Positions 15,040 to 21,783 of a DNA stretch of 21,783 bases are shown in pieces. Both the position numbers and the translations under genes were made by a program. Under the pieces are notes generated by a model. The model was given only the letters and a program-made list of their open reading frames with translations. It was not told the DNA's origin and did no database searches. Origin of the DNA: DATCYZ01 sp036526195. GTDB taxonomy: Bacteria; Pseudomonadota; Gammaproteobacteria; Burkholderiales; SG8-39. Position 1 is the stretch's first letter. Each line of letters opens with the position of its first letter. The stretch spans positions 1 through 21,783 of the forward strand of contig DATCYZ010000030.1 of assembly GCA_036526195.1 (NCBI GenBank), given 5' to 3'.

Positions 15040-16614
15040 ATGGCCGTCTTTCGCGTCCTGCTCGTTCTCGTCCTGGCATGGAGCACCTGCCTCGGCGCCG
15101 CGCCCATCGACGCGCAGCATCCGCAGTTGCGAAACTGGTTTCCGGAAGCGACGCGTTTCGGCGCCATCGAAGGCGATCCGCCCGCAGCGGCGGTCCTCGC
15201 CGGTGAACGCCTCGTCGGCTGGGCGTTCCTCAGCTCGGACGTGGTGCGCATTCCGGCCTACTCCGGTCGACCGATCGACAGCCTGATCGGCTTCGACCTC
15301 GAGGGTCGCATTCGCGGCGTGTCGATCGTCCAGCACGAGGAACCGATTCTCGCCGTCGGCATCACGGAAGAGCGGTTGCACGCGTTCTCCGCGCAGTACC
15401 TCGGCAAGAGCGTGTTCGATCGCGTCTCGATCGGCGCCGAGCGGCCCGGGCACGTCGCCATCGACACGATTTCCGGCGCCACCATCACCGTCATGGTGCA
15501 GAACCAGACGGTGATGAGCGCGGCGCGGCGCGTGGCCGAATCGCGCGGCCTCGCCGTCGGCGGCACGGCGTCGGCCACGCTGCAGGCGTCCCCGGGCACC
15601 GGCCTCGCTGCAACGACCACGCCCCCCTCGACGGCCCCGGCCGAAGAGGCACCGCTCTGGCGCGGCGTCTGGCAGGCGCGCACCGCGGAGATCACGGTCC
15701 TCGTGACCGGCCTCGCGGTGCTGTTCATCATCCTGCTGTTCCAGGATCCGCTCGCGCAGCGCCCGCGCCTGCTCGAGCCGCTGCGCCGCGCCTTCCTTCT
15801 CTACACCGTCGGCTTCATCGGCATCTATGCGCTCGCGCAGCTATCCGTGGTGCATGTGCTCACCTTCGCGCACGCGGTGATGCACGACTTTCGCTGGGAG
15901 ACCTTCCTCATCGATCCGCTGCTGTTCATCCTCTGGAGCTTCGTCGCCATGACGCTGCTGCTCTGGGGGCGCGGGGTGTACTGCGGCTGGCTGTGCCCCT
16001 TCGGCGCGGCGCAGGAACTGATTAACTCGGCGGCGCAGCGCTTCGGCCTGCGCCAGTTCGAATTCCCGGACGTGGTGCACGAGCGGCTTTGGGGCGTGAA
16101 GTACCTCGTGCTGCTCGCGCTCTTCGGCGTGTCGCTGCAGTCGATGGGCGATGCGGTGCGCGGCGCCGAGATCGAGCCCTTCAAGACAGCCGTGACGCTG
16201 CGCTTCGACCGCGCCTGGCCGTTCGTGCTGTACGCCGCCGGACTGCTCGCCGTGTCGGCGGTGAACCGCAAGTTCTTCTGCAAGTACCTGTGCCCGCTCG
16301 GCGCGGCGCTGGCGATCCCGGCGCGCATGCGCGTGTTCGACTGGTGGCTGCGCCGGCGCAAGGAATGCGGCCACCCCTGCCAGACCTGCGCCCACGACTG
16401 CGAGGTGCGGGCGATCCGGCCGACGGGCGAGATCAACGCCAACGAGTGCCATTACTGCCTCGATTGCCAGGTGACGTACTACAGCGACCGGCGCTGCGCC
16501 CCGCTGATCGAACGACGCGTGAAACGCGAGCAGCGGGCCGCACGCGCCGCCGAAGTCGTGCGAGTCGTGCGGCCGGCGCCGGCCGCGTCGCGGCCTCCGG
16601 CGGCCGATGCTTGA
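15040..16614 (+). CDS. nirI: compact NosR/NirI-like membrane flavoprotein with two [4Fe-4S] motifs
   Basis: This 524-residue inner-membrane electron-transfer protein has a signal peptide (1-22) and a periplasmic FMN-binding domain. The ApbE target motif is DTISGAT (142-148), with T148 the predicted flavinylated residue. A Pro/Ala/Thr-rich linker (about 175-207) follows. There are about five hydrophobic segments, CGWLCP (315-320) and CKYLCP (414-419), and two C-terminal cytoplasmic iron-sulfur motifs: CGHPCQTCAHDC (443-454) and CHYCLDC (470-476) with C486. NosR and NirI are usually near 650-750 residues; here the large periplasmic segment between FMN domain and membrane is absent. NirI is needed for nirS expression in Paracoccus. 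Its place directly before nirS favours NirI over NosR, and no nosZ is in the window. The start is set by the signal peptide. Confidence 0.85.
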   Translation: MAVFRVLLVLVLAWSTCLGAAPIDAQHPQLRNWFPEATRFGAIEGDPPAAAVLAGERLVGWAFLSSDVVRIPAYSGRPIDSLIGFDLEGRIRGVSIVQHEEPILAVGITEERLHAFSAQYLGKSVFDRVSIGAERPGHVAIDTISGATITVMVQNQTVMSAARRVAESRGLAVGGTASATLQASPGTGLAATTTPPSTAPAEEAPLWRGVWQARTAEITVLVTGLAVLFIILLFQDPLAQRPRLLEPLRRAFLLYTVGFIGIYALAQLSVVHVLTFAHAVMHDFRWETFLIDPLLFILWSFVAMTLLLWGRGVYCGWLCPFGAAQELINSAAQRFGLRQFEFPDVVHERLWGVKYLVLLALFGVSLQSMGDAVRGAEIEPFKTAVTLRFDRAWPFVLYAAGLLAVSAVNRKFFCKYLCPLGAALAIPARMRVFDWWLRRRKECGHPCQTCAHDCEVRAIRPTGEINANECHYCLDCQVTYYSDRRCAPLIERRVKREQRAARAAEVVRVVRPAPAASRPPAADA

Positions 16615-16652
16615 TCCAGGTTAAGTCAGGTTATGTCCCTGGGGCCTACATT
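16611..16652 (+). promoter_or_regulatory. FNR/DNR-type promoter of nirS
   Basis: TTGATCCAGGTTAA (16611-16624) overlaps the stop codon of the nirI-like gene. A -10 hexamer TACATT (16647-16652) follows after 22 bases, so the box is centred 41.5 bases before the inferred start at 16659, the classical class II position. The nirS ATG is 33 bases further on, with Shine-Dalgarno GAGGAAA at 16681-16687. The right half-site GTTAA differs from consensus ATCAA at two positions. Confidence 0.75.
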
Positions 16653-16691
16653 GCTTCCCAGAACCCATCCAATCCGCACAGAGGAAACGTC

Positions 16692-18431
16692 ATGAAAACC
16701 CGAACCTTTTCCCTCCGCGTCCTTCCCCTCGCCGTGGCCGCCGCCGTCGCGATGACGGTGGCGCACGGGCAGAGCAAGGACAAGCCGATCCACCCCGGCA
16801 CCCCGAAGGAAGACATGATGTACCGGGGCGCCCCGGTGCCCATTAAGCCGGGCGAGGCGCCCGACGTCTCAAGCCCGAAGGCGCCACCACTCTCGGCCTC
16901 CGAGTTCGAGCGCGCCAAGCAGATCTATTTCGAGCGCTGCGCCGGCTGCCACGGCGTGCTGAGGAAGGGCGCCACCGGCAAGCCGCTCACGCCCGACATC
17001 ACGCAGGCGCGCGGCACCGACTACCTGAAGGTGTTCATCAACTACGGCTCCCCGGGCGGCATGCCGAACTGGGGCTCCTCGGGCGAACTGACCGAGAAGG
17101 ACGTCGACATCATGGCGCGCTTCCTGCAGCACGAGCCGCCGACGCCGCCGGAGTTCGGCATGAAGGAGATGAAGGCCTCGTGGAAGGTGCTCGTCAAGCC
17201 CGCAGACCGGCCGAAGAAGAAGATGAACGCCTACAACCTCGAGAATATCTTCTCGGTCACGCTGCGCGATTCCGGCGAAGTGGCGCTGATCGACGGCGAC
17301 ACCAAGAAGATCATCAACATCGTCAAGACCGGCTACGCGGTGCACATCTCGCGCACTTCAGCCTCCGGCCGCTACGTCTACGTGATCGGGCGCGACGCCA
17401 AGATCAACATGATCGACCTGTGGATGGACAAGCCCGACAACGTCGCCGAGATCAAGGTCGGCCTGGAAGCCCGCTCGGTCGACACCTCGAAGTACAAAGG
17501 CTACGAGGACAAGCTGGCGATCGCCGGTTCCTACTGGCCGCCGCAGTTCACCATCATGAAGGGCGACACGCTGGAGCCGCTGAAGATCGTCTCCACGCGC
17601 GGCATGACGGTGGACACGCAGGAATATCACCCCGAGCCCCGGGTCGCCGCCATCGTCGCCTCGCACTTCCACCCCGAGTTCGTGGTGAACGTGAAGGAGA
17701 CCGGCCAGTCGCTGATGGTGAATTACGCCGACATCAACAACCTCAAGATCACCTCCATCGGCTCGGCGCGCTTCCTGCACGACGGCGGCTGGGACTCCAC
17801 CAAGCGTTACTTCCTCGTCGCGGCCAACCAGTCGAACAAGATCGCGGTCATCGACGCCAGGGACAACAAGCTGATGAAGCTGGTGGACGTCGGCAAGATC
17901 CCGCACCCGGGGCGCGGCGCGAACTTCGTCGACCCGAAGTTCGGCCCGGTGTGGGCGACCCCGCACCTCGGCGACGAGACGATTTCGCTGATCGGCACCG
18001 ACCCGGTGAAGCGCAAGAAGGAAGCCTGGACGGTGGTGCGCACGCTGAAGGGCCAGGGCGGCGGGGCCTTGTTCATCAAGACCCACCCGAAATCGACGAA
18101 TCTCTATGTCGACACGCCGCTCAACCCGGATGCCAAGATCAGCCAGTCGATCGCGGTGTACGACATCAGGAACCTGGACAAGCCCTTCAAGGTGCTGCCG
18201 ATCGCCGAATGGTCCGGCATCAAGGACGGCGTGCGGCGCGTGGTGCAGCCGGAATACAACAAGGCCGGCGACGAAGTCTGGTTCTCGGTGTGGAACGGCA
18301 AGGAGCAGGAGTCGGCCATCGTCGTGGTGGACGACAAGACGCTAAAGCTAAAGACCGTGATCAAGGACAAGCGCCTCGTCACGCCAACGGGCAAGTTCAA
18401 CATCTATAATACGCAGCACGACGTGTACTGA
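16692..18431 (+). CDS. nirS: cytochrome cd1 nitrite reductase NirS
   Basis: NirS reduces nitrite to nitric oxide in the periplasm, the defining step of denitrification. The 579-residue precursor has a Sec signal peptide (1-26, ending AHGQS). A cytochrome c domain follows, with heme motif CAGCH (83-87) and MPNWG (the likely Met-ligand region). An eight-bladed propeller then binds heme d1. Diagnostic pieces are ASHFHPEFVVNVKETG, which carries the two active-site histidines, GRGANFVDPKFGPVWATPHLG, and the C-terminal GKFNIYNTQHDVY. Length and motifs are complete. It follows its own FNR/DNR-type promoter and precedes a small cytochrome c gene by 117 bases. Maturation needs the Ccm system encoded upstream and the d1-heme genes partly visible at the right edge. 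Confidence 0.98.
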   Translation: MKTRTFSLRVLPLAVAAAVAMTVAHGQSKDKPIHPGTPKEDMMYRGAPVPIKPGEAPDVSSPKAPPLSASEFERAKQIYFERCAGCHGVLRKGATGKPLTPDITQARGTDYLKVFINYGSPGGMPNWGSSGELTEKDVDIMARFLQHEPPTPPEFGMKEMKASWKVLVKPADRPKKKMNAYNLENIFSVTLRDSGEVALIDGDTKKIINIVKTGYAVHISRTSASGRYVYVIGRDAKINMIDLWMDKPDNVAEIKVGLEARSVDTSKYKGYEDKLAIAGSYWPPQFTIMKGDTLEPLKIVSTRGMTVDTQEYHPEPRVAAIVASHFHPEFVVNVKETGQSLMVNYADINNLKITSIGSARFLHDGGWDSTKRYFLVAANQSNKIAVIDARDNKLMKLVDVGKIPHPGRGANFVDPKFGPVWATPHLGDETISLIGTDPVKRKKEAWTVVRTLKGQGGGALFIKTHPKSTNLYVDTPLNPDAKISQSIAVYDIRNLDKPFKVLPIAEWSGIKDGVRRVVQPEYNKAGDEVWFSVWNGKEQESAIVVVDDKTLKLKTVIKDKRLVTPTGKFNIYNTQHDVY

Positions 18432-18441
18432 CCCCCCCAGC

Positions 18442-18459
18442 CCCCCGGCCGATCGGGGG
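18442..18459 (+). terminator. GC-rich hairpin after nirS
   Basis: CCCCCG and CGGGGG form a six-pair stem with a six-base loop, starting ten bases after the nirS stop. No U-tract follows, so it may attenuate or protect the nirS message rather than terminate it, letting some transcripts continue into the cytochrome gene. Confidence 0.35.
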
Positions 18460-18548
18460 TGCCGCACGGGATCCCCGGTCAACCGCCGGGCGCCTCATGC
18501 GTTAATGGCTTGTTGCAGCAGATTTTTGAATTGTAAAAAGGAGTCAAG

Positions 18549-18863
18549 ATGAACAAACGCACCATCCTTGCCGCCGCGCTGGTTGCCGGCGTGTTCGCCG
18601 CGCCGGTCGCGCAAGCCGACGACGCGATGGCGAAGAAGTACAACTGCACCGCCTGCCACCAGCTCGACAAGAAGTCGGTCGGCCCGGCCTACAAGGAAGT
18701 CGCCAAGAAGTACAAGGGCGACGCAGGCGCCGCCGCCAAGCTCGCCGAAAAGGTGAAGAAGGGCGGTTCGGGCACCTGGGGCGCGGTGCCGATGCCCCCG
18801 AATGCGGCCGTTCCCGACGCCGACATCAACAAACTGGTGGACTGGATCCTGAAGATGGGCTGA
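18549..18863 (+). CDS. nirM: small periplasmic cytochrome c (c551/c552 type, NirM-like)
   Basis: This 104-residue precursor has a signal peptide (1-23, ending AQA|D) and a mature protein of about 81 residues. The heme motif is CTACH (33-37) and the axial ligand is M82 in GAVPMPPN. The KYNCTACHQLDKKSVGPAYKEVA pattern and WGAVPMPPN are typical of cytochrome c551/c552, which donates electrons to NirS. The Shine-Dalgarno AAGGAG (18538-18543) is strong. It is probably transcribed with nirS, with a terminator after it; no convincing separate promoter is visible in the 117-base gap. The NirM name rests on its position, as related cytochromes also serve peroxidases and oxidases. Confidence 0.92.
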   Translation: MNKRTILAAALVAGVFAAPVAQADDAMAKKYNCTACHQLDKKSVGPAYKEVAKKYKGDAGAAAKLAEKVKKGGSGTWGAVPMPPNAAVPDADINKLVDWILKMG

Positions 18864-18890
18864 TTCCGGCTCGCACCGGGGTCGCAAACG

Positions 18891-18917
18891 CGGGGGCTTC
18901 GGCCCCCGTTTTCGTTT
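18891..18917. terminator. strong intrinsic terminator after nirM, probably bidirectional
   Basis: CGGGGGC, a TTCG tetraloop and GCCCCCG form a perfect seven-pair stem, followed by TTTTCGTTT. On the minus strand the hairpin is preceded by AAACGAAAA and lies directly after the stop of the UbiT-like remnant, so it could have served both converging genes. Confidence 0.88.
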
Positions 18918-19130
18918 CAACGTCCCGGCAGGCGTGCCGCGGCAAGCGCGTTTTTCACCACCAGGCCGAGTTCGACCTCCCCCTCGATCATCAGCCGACG
19001 CGAGAAGAACAGGGTGTCCGGGTCCTCGCGTCCGAGGGCGAGCGCGACCAGATCCGCCGCGCGCGCGAATGGTGGCGTCCGCCGGCCCGGCGCCGGTGCG
19101 ACCTTTCATCAAGTCGCGTACACGTACACG
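18917..19130 (-). pseudogene. ubiT: remnant of a UbiT-like SCP2 domain gene (5' truncated, frameshifted)
   Basis: The minus strand ends in a frame reading AADLVALALGREDPDTLFF and then SRRLMIEGEVELGLVVKNAL, closing at TGA 18919-18917. This closely resembles the C-terminal half of the SCP2 domain of UbiT (YhbT), a lipid-binding factor in oxygen-independent ubiquinone synthesis. That frame has no start codon and meets two stops (TGATGA) upstream. Just upstream, another frame reads GPADATIRA, which also fits the domain. The frames switch inside a run of CG dinucleotides near 19058-19067, so loss of a CG pair would explain the shift. VRVRDL (to 19130) may be a further relic. The N-terminal half is not seen. 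I infer a decayed gene that once converged on nirM. Confidence 0.65.
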
Positions 19131-19200
19131 TTACCGTGCCGCCCGACGCCGCGACGCGCGCGCATAGCGAATCTTGCCGGACGCCGTGCCCGGCCCGGTC

Positions 19201-19206
19201 TATATT
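19201..19206 (+). promoter_or_regulatory. candidate -10 hexamer of the rhodanese gene
   Basis: TATATT stands out in GC-rich surroundings 28 bases upstream of the rhodanese ATG. No good -35 lies at 16-18 bases, and no FNR/DNR box is seen between 19110 and 19233. A short tandem repeat of GTACAC (19118-19129) lies about 75 bases upstream and could be incidental. Confidence 0.35.
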
Positions 19207-19233
19207 GAAGCGACCGGAATCGAGGACTCGTAC

Positions 19234-19641
19234 ATGTTCACGCCGAAGAAGACCGTGGGACAACTGGTGCAGGAGGCGCAGGCCCGCATCGAGAACCTCA
19301 CCAACGAGCAGCTGCGCGCCGAGATCGAGCGCGGGGGGGTGCAGGTGATCGACATCCGCGACGTGCGCGAGCGCCAGAGCCTGGGCTGGATCCCCGGTTC
19401 CTTCCATGTGCCGCGCGGCATGCTCGAATTCTGGCTCGACCCGACCTCGAAGTACTTCACGGGGAAGGTCGACCCGGAAAAGCGCATCGTCCTGCACTGC
19501 GCGGGCGGGCACCGCTCGGCGCTCGCCGCCGTGGTGCTCCTCGACATGGGGTTTCCCAACGTGGCCCACCTCGAGCCGGGATTCAACGGCTGGGCGGCCG
19601 CCGGCCTGCCGGTGGAAGGCGCGAAGCCGAAACCGGCCTGA
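19234..19641 (+). CDS. single-domain rhodanese-like sulfurtransferase
   Basis: This 135-residue protein has a short helical N-terminal region (MFTPKKTVGQLVQEAQARIE) and one rhodanese domain. It contains VIDIRDVRERQ and the active-site loop CAGGHR following VLHC; the cysteine would carry the persulfide. It has no signal peptide, so it should be cytoplasmic. I chose the ATG at 19234 because it is preceded by GAGG and the upstream in-frame extension looks like untranslated leader. It lies between the UbiT-like remnant and the convergent nirN gene. Any role in denitrification, such as sulfur supply for iron-sulfur or heme d1 enzymes, is speculation from position only. Confidence 0.9.
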   Translation: MFTPKKTVGQLVQEAQARIENLTNEQLRAEIERGGVQVIDIRDVRERQSLGWIPGSFHVPRGMLEFWLDPTSKYFTGKVDPEKRIVLHCAGGHRSALAAVVLLDMGFPNVAHLEPGFNGWAAAGLPVEGAKPKPA

Positions 19642-19670
19642 GCGCGGCCGGGCGCCGATTCCGGTCTTTT

Positions 19671-19694
19671 AGTAACCTATATGTTACTTTATGG
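19671..19694. repeat. palindromic repeat, copy 2
   Basis: AGTAAC, CTATAT, GTTACT and TTATGG repeat the core of the palindrome at 3765-3793 in the same orientation, with one changed base in the centre and one extra T. The outer left arm (CCATA) is not conserved here. It lies in the 70-base gap between the ends of the convergent rhodanese and nirN genes, where a promoter operator would not be expected. That position argues for a structural or recombination role, or for a regulator binding between genes. Confidence 0.75.
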
Positions 19695-19711
19695 CCCATG
19701 GCGGCGCCGGC

Positions 19712-21271
19712 TCAGTGGCTGGTGCCCTCGGAGCGGGTGATCTTGTTGTGCACGTTGTACTTGCCCGAGGGCTTCTTCATCGGCAGGCGCTTCACTTCCT
19801 CGAGCGTCGCGGCATCGTAGACGATGATCGCGCCGTCCATCTCCCAGACCGAGACCAGCGCGTGGCGTCCGTCGCGGTCGAACTCGACGTGTGCGGTGGT
19901 GCGTCCGGGCGCCGGGCGCAGTTCCTTCACCACCTCCAGCGTGCGCTTGTCGATCACCTGCATCACGTCCTTCTGCTTGCTCATGAAGGCATCCACCCAG
20001 GCATAGGGCGTCTTCTCGTGGCTGCGCAGGAAGAAGCCCGGCCCGCGGGTCGGGATCTGGCGCAGCACCTTCCAGTCGCGGGTGTCTATGATGCTCACCA
20101 GCCCTTCGCGCAGGTTGGGCGTCGCCATCACCCTGCGCCCGTTCCAGTCCCAGGCGATGCCCGAGGCGAGGTGCGGCATGCCGGGTACGTCGACGCTGGC
20201 GATGCGGCGTCGCACGTCGAGGTTCACGACCTGTCCCTTGCCGCCCTCGCGGTCGGCCCCGAGCAGCTCGGAGTAGTCCTGCGTGAAGTAGAAATCGTCC
20301 AGCAGGGCGTCAAGAATGCTGCGCCGCGGGTTCAGCTTGCCGGGCATGAAGGCGCCTTCCCGGTAGCGGAAATCGTGCACCATGCCGGTCGGAATCGGCT
20401 CGGCCTTGTCGTCGTAACTGATCTCCCAGACCTCGGCAATGTCCTTCAGCGCGGCGACGAAGCTCTTGCGCGGCGCGGCGTCATACACCGCCGAGACCCG
20501 CGAGGACTTCTTCCCCTCGCGGTCGAGCACCGGGATCAGCTTGACGAAGTTCAGGTCCGCGTCGAGCACCACCAGCGTGTGCGGCAGGTAGTTGGCCGCC
20601 ATGACGTAGCGCCCGTCCGAGGACACCGCGATGTTGCGCGTGTTGATGCCGGCACGCACCTCCGTGACCATGCGCAGGTTCCACAGGTCGTACTTGGACA
20701 CCCAGCCGTCGCGCGAAGCGAAGTACACGAAGCGGCCGGTCGGCGAGAACTTCGGCCCGCCGTGCACCGCGTAGCGCGTGGCAAAGCGCTTGATCGGCTC
20801 GAAGCGATCGCCGTCGAGGACCGTTGCATGGTGGTCACCGGTTTCCACCACCACGAACAGGTTCATCGGGTCGGCGGCAAACACCGGCTTGTCCGCATCC
20901 GCCTTCGTCGCCGGGTGCACCACGCGCGAGGCGCGGATCTCGGGCTCCAGCCAGTCGGGCACCCGGGTGGTCGCCGCATAGAGCCAGGCGGTGAGGCCTT
21001 CGATCTCGGCCGTGCTCAGCTTCTCTTCGAAACCCGGCATCTGCGTGGCGACGCGCCCCTTGGCGATCGCCTGCACCGCCGCGGGACGCCGCAGCCGCTC
21101 CAGGCTCTGCGGCAGCAGCGCGGGCCCGGTGCCGCCGAGCCGGTCGACGCCGTGGCAGGCGGCGCAGTGCTCGGTGTACAGCGCCTCCGGCGCGCCGGCC
21201 GCCTTGCCGCGATCCGCTCCCGCCGTGCCCGCCAGCGCCGCGAGCAGCAGCGCACACGCAAGGCGTGTCAT
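19712..21271 (-). CDS. nirN: NirN, c-type and d1-type cytochrome of heme d1 biosynthesis
   Basis: This 519-residue protein has a signal peptide (1-19), a short cytochrome c domain with CAACH (36-40) and probable ligand M78 (TQMPGF), then a propeller domain related to NirS and NirF. NirN oxidises dihydro-heme d1, the last step of d1 synthesis, and can hand the cofactor to NirS in the periplasm. The propeller carries GDHHATVLDGDRF, TGMVHDFRYREGAF and a C-terminal GKYNVHNKIT. The heme c motif separates it from NirF, which lacks one. The ATG at 21271 overlaps the nirJ stop as ATGA; the frame is open far upstream, but only this start gives a signal peptide. Confidence 0.92.
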   Translation of the reverse strand: MTRLACALLLAALAGTAGADRGKAAGAPEALYTEHCAACHGVDRLGGTGPALLPQSLERLRRPAAVQAIAKGRVATQMPGFEEKLSTAEIEGLTAWLYAATTRVPDWLEPEIRASRVVHPATKADADKPVFAADPMNLFVVVETGDHHATVLDGDRFEPIKRFATRYAVHGGPKFSPTGRFVYFASRDGWVSKYDLWNLRMVTEVRAGINTRNIAVSSDGRYVMAANYLPHTLVVLDADLNFVKLIPVLDREGKKSSRVSAVYDAAPRKSFVAALKDIAEVWEISYDDKAEPIPTGMVHDFRYREGAFMPGKLNPRRSILDALLDDFYFTQDYSELLGADREGGKGQVVNLDVRRRIASVDVPGMPHLASGIAWDWNGRRVMATPNLREGLVSIIDTRDWKVLRQIPTRGPGFFLRSHEKTPYAWVDAFMSKQKDVMQVIDKRTLEVVKELRPAPGRTTAHVEFDRDGRHALVSVWEMDGAIIVYDAATLEEVKRLPMKKPSGKYNVHNKITRSEGTSH

Positions 21272-21783
21272 AGCGGCACGATCGGCCGAACCACGCCGCG
21301 CCCCTTGTACGGCGCCAGCGGCACGCGCTCGCGCGGCGTGTCGATGCCGATCTCGGCATCGTCCAGATAACAGGCCGGGTCCTCCTGCCAGGGATCGCCA
21401 GTCAGCTTCATCGCGCGCACCCGCGTGTTGCCGCCGCAGACGTCGAAGTAACTGCATTCGCCGCAGCGGCCCTTGATGATTCGCGGTCGCGCCTTCAGGC
21501 CCGCCATGATCGGGTGGCGCGTGTCGGCCCAGATCTCGGAGAACGGCCGGCCGCGCACGTTGCCGAGCGTGCAATCCCACCACATGGTGTCCGGGTGCAC
21601 GTTGCCGAGGTTGTCGATGTTGGCGACGTTCACGCCGGAGGAATTGCCGCCCCACTCCGCCAGCTTGGCGCGCAGGTGCGCCTCGCGTTCCGGGAAGCGC
21701 GCACGCACCCAGTGCAGCAGGTAGACGCCGTCGGCGTCGTTGTTGCCAGTGACGTACTCGCAGTGCTCGCCGCGCTGGATCCT
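21268..21783 (-). CDS. nirJ: heme d1 biosynthesis radical SAM protein NirJ (3' part)
   Basis: The last 171 codons are present; the gene enters from the right edge. NirJ is a cytoplasmic radical SAM enzyme that removes propionate side chains from a heme d1 precursor. The radical SAM core lies outside the window. What remains is the C-terminal part with a SPASM-like cysteine pattern: C in MWWDCTLGNVRG, then CGECSYFDVCGGNTRVRAM, and a later C in DPACYLDD, typical of NirJ. TGNNDADGVYLLHWV near the left end of the fragment also matches. It is followed by nirN with a four-base overlap, so a minus-strand nir biosynthesis operon continues to the right. Confidence 0.93.
   Translation of the reverse strand, partial: RIQRGEHCEYVTGNNDADGVYLLHWVRARFPEREAHLRAKLAEWGGNSSGVNVANIDNLGNVHPDTMWWDCTLGNVRGRPFSEIWADTRHPIMAGLKARPRIIKGRCGECSYFDVCGGNTRVRAMKLTGDPWQEDPACYLDDAEIGIDTPRERVPLAPYKGRGVVRPIVPL

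Noticed and set aside
15040..16614. The flavoprotein as true NosR of a nitrous oxide reductase cluster
   Set aside because: No nosZ, nosD, nosF or nosY is in the window, the protein is too short for typical NosR, and nirS follows directly.
18480..18548. A separate FNR/DNR box upstream of the small cytochrome gene
   Set aside because: Only a GTCAA half-site near 18478-18482 is visible, with no partner at the right spacing; transcription from nirS is simpler.
18495..19112. A 205-codon minus-strand frame covering nirM and the region to its right
   Set aside because: Over nirM it is a shadow. Only its first 15-20 codons look meaningful, and these belong to the frameshifted UbiT-like remnant.
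19691..21370. A 559-codon plus-strand frame opposite nirN
   Set aside because: Its start lies within the palindromic repeat and its composition is that of a complement; NirN motifs with a heme site are on the minus strand.
1..21783. tRNA or rRNA genes, CRISPR arrays, transposases
   Set aside because: I looked for cloverleaf-like segments, regularly spaced repeats and transposase motifs and saw none that I could support.

Overview
The window is about 21.8 kb of gene-dense, very GC-rich proteobacterial DNA from a denitrifier. NirS, NirN, NirJ, a NosR/NirI-type flavoprotein and a complete cytochrome c maturation system I operon (ccmABCDEFGHI) all point to a facultatively anaerobic, Gram-negative bacterium that respires nitrite through cytochrome cd1. 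I think a betaproteobacterium is most likely, but the heme A synthase is of the type common in alphaproteobacteria, so the class assignment is an inference only.

Layout. (1) 1-3709, minus strand: a signalling operon encoding a membrane histidine kinase, a Ser/Thr kinase fused to two receiver domains, and a PaaI-like hotdog thioesterase that runs off the left edge. (2) 3765-5646, minus strand: a palindromic repeat, a SAM methyltransferase broken by an in-frame stop, and an M20 amidohydrolase. (3) 5741-13937, plus strand: an FNR/DNR-type promoter followed by a heme A synthase gene and ccmABCDEFGHI, most of them overlapping or a few bases apart. (4) 13950-18917: a divergent pair, apbE/nirX (minus) and a compact nirI/nosR-like gene (plus), sharing one FNR/DNR-type box. 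They are followed by nirS with its own FNR/DNR promoter and by a small cytochrome c (nirM-like) ending in a strong terminator. (5) 18917-19641: a frameshifted, 5'-truncated remnant that resembles the quinone-biosynthesis factor UbiT, then an intact single-domain rhodanese. (6) 19671-21783: a second copy of the palindromic repeat, then nirN and the 3' part of nirJ on the minus strand, facing the rhodanese gene.

How it fits together. NirS needs c-heme, attached by the Ccm system, and d1-heme, whose late synthesis steps involve NirJ and NirN. The nirM-like cytochrome can supply its electrons. The NirI-like flavoprotein carries an ApbE-type flavinylation site, and an ApbE homologue is encoded beside it, so the two probably form an enzyme-substrate pair. 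Three motifs of the form TTGAT-N4-GTCAA/GTTAA stand in front of ctaA-ccm, apbE/nirI and nirS. In two of the three the box sits about 41 bases upstream of the predicted start of transcription, with a recognisable -10 hexamer. This suggests that one FNR/DNR-family regulator coordinates heme attachment and nitrite reduction.

Points that stand out: the two near-identical palindromes 15.9 kb apart, the UbiT-like remnant beside nirSM, the kinase-receiver-receiver fusion, the shortened NirI-like protein with an ApbE partner whose metal-site motif is altered, and the single-nonsense methyltransferase. I found no CRISPR array, tRNA, rRNA or recognisable insertion sequence.
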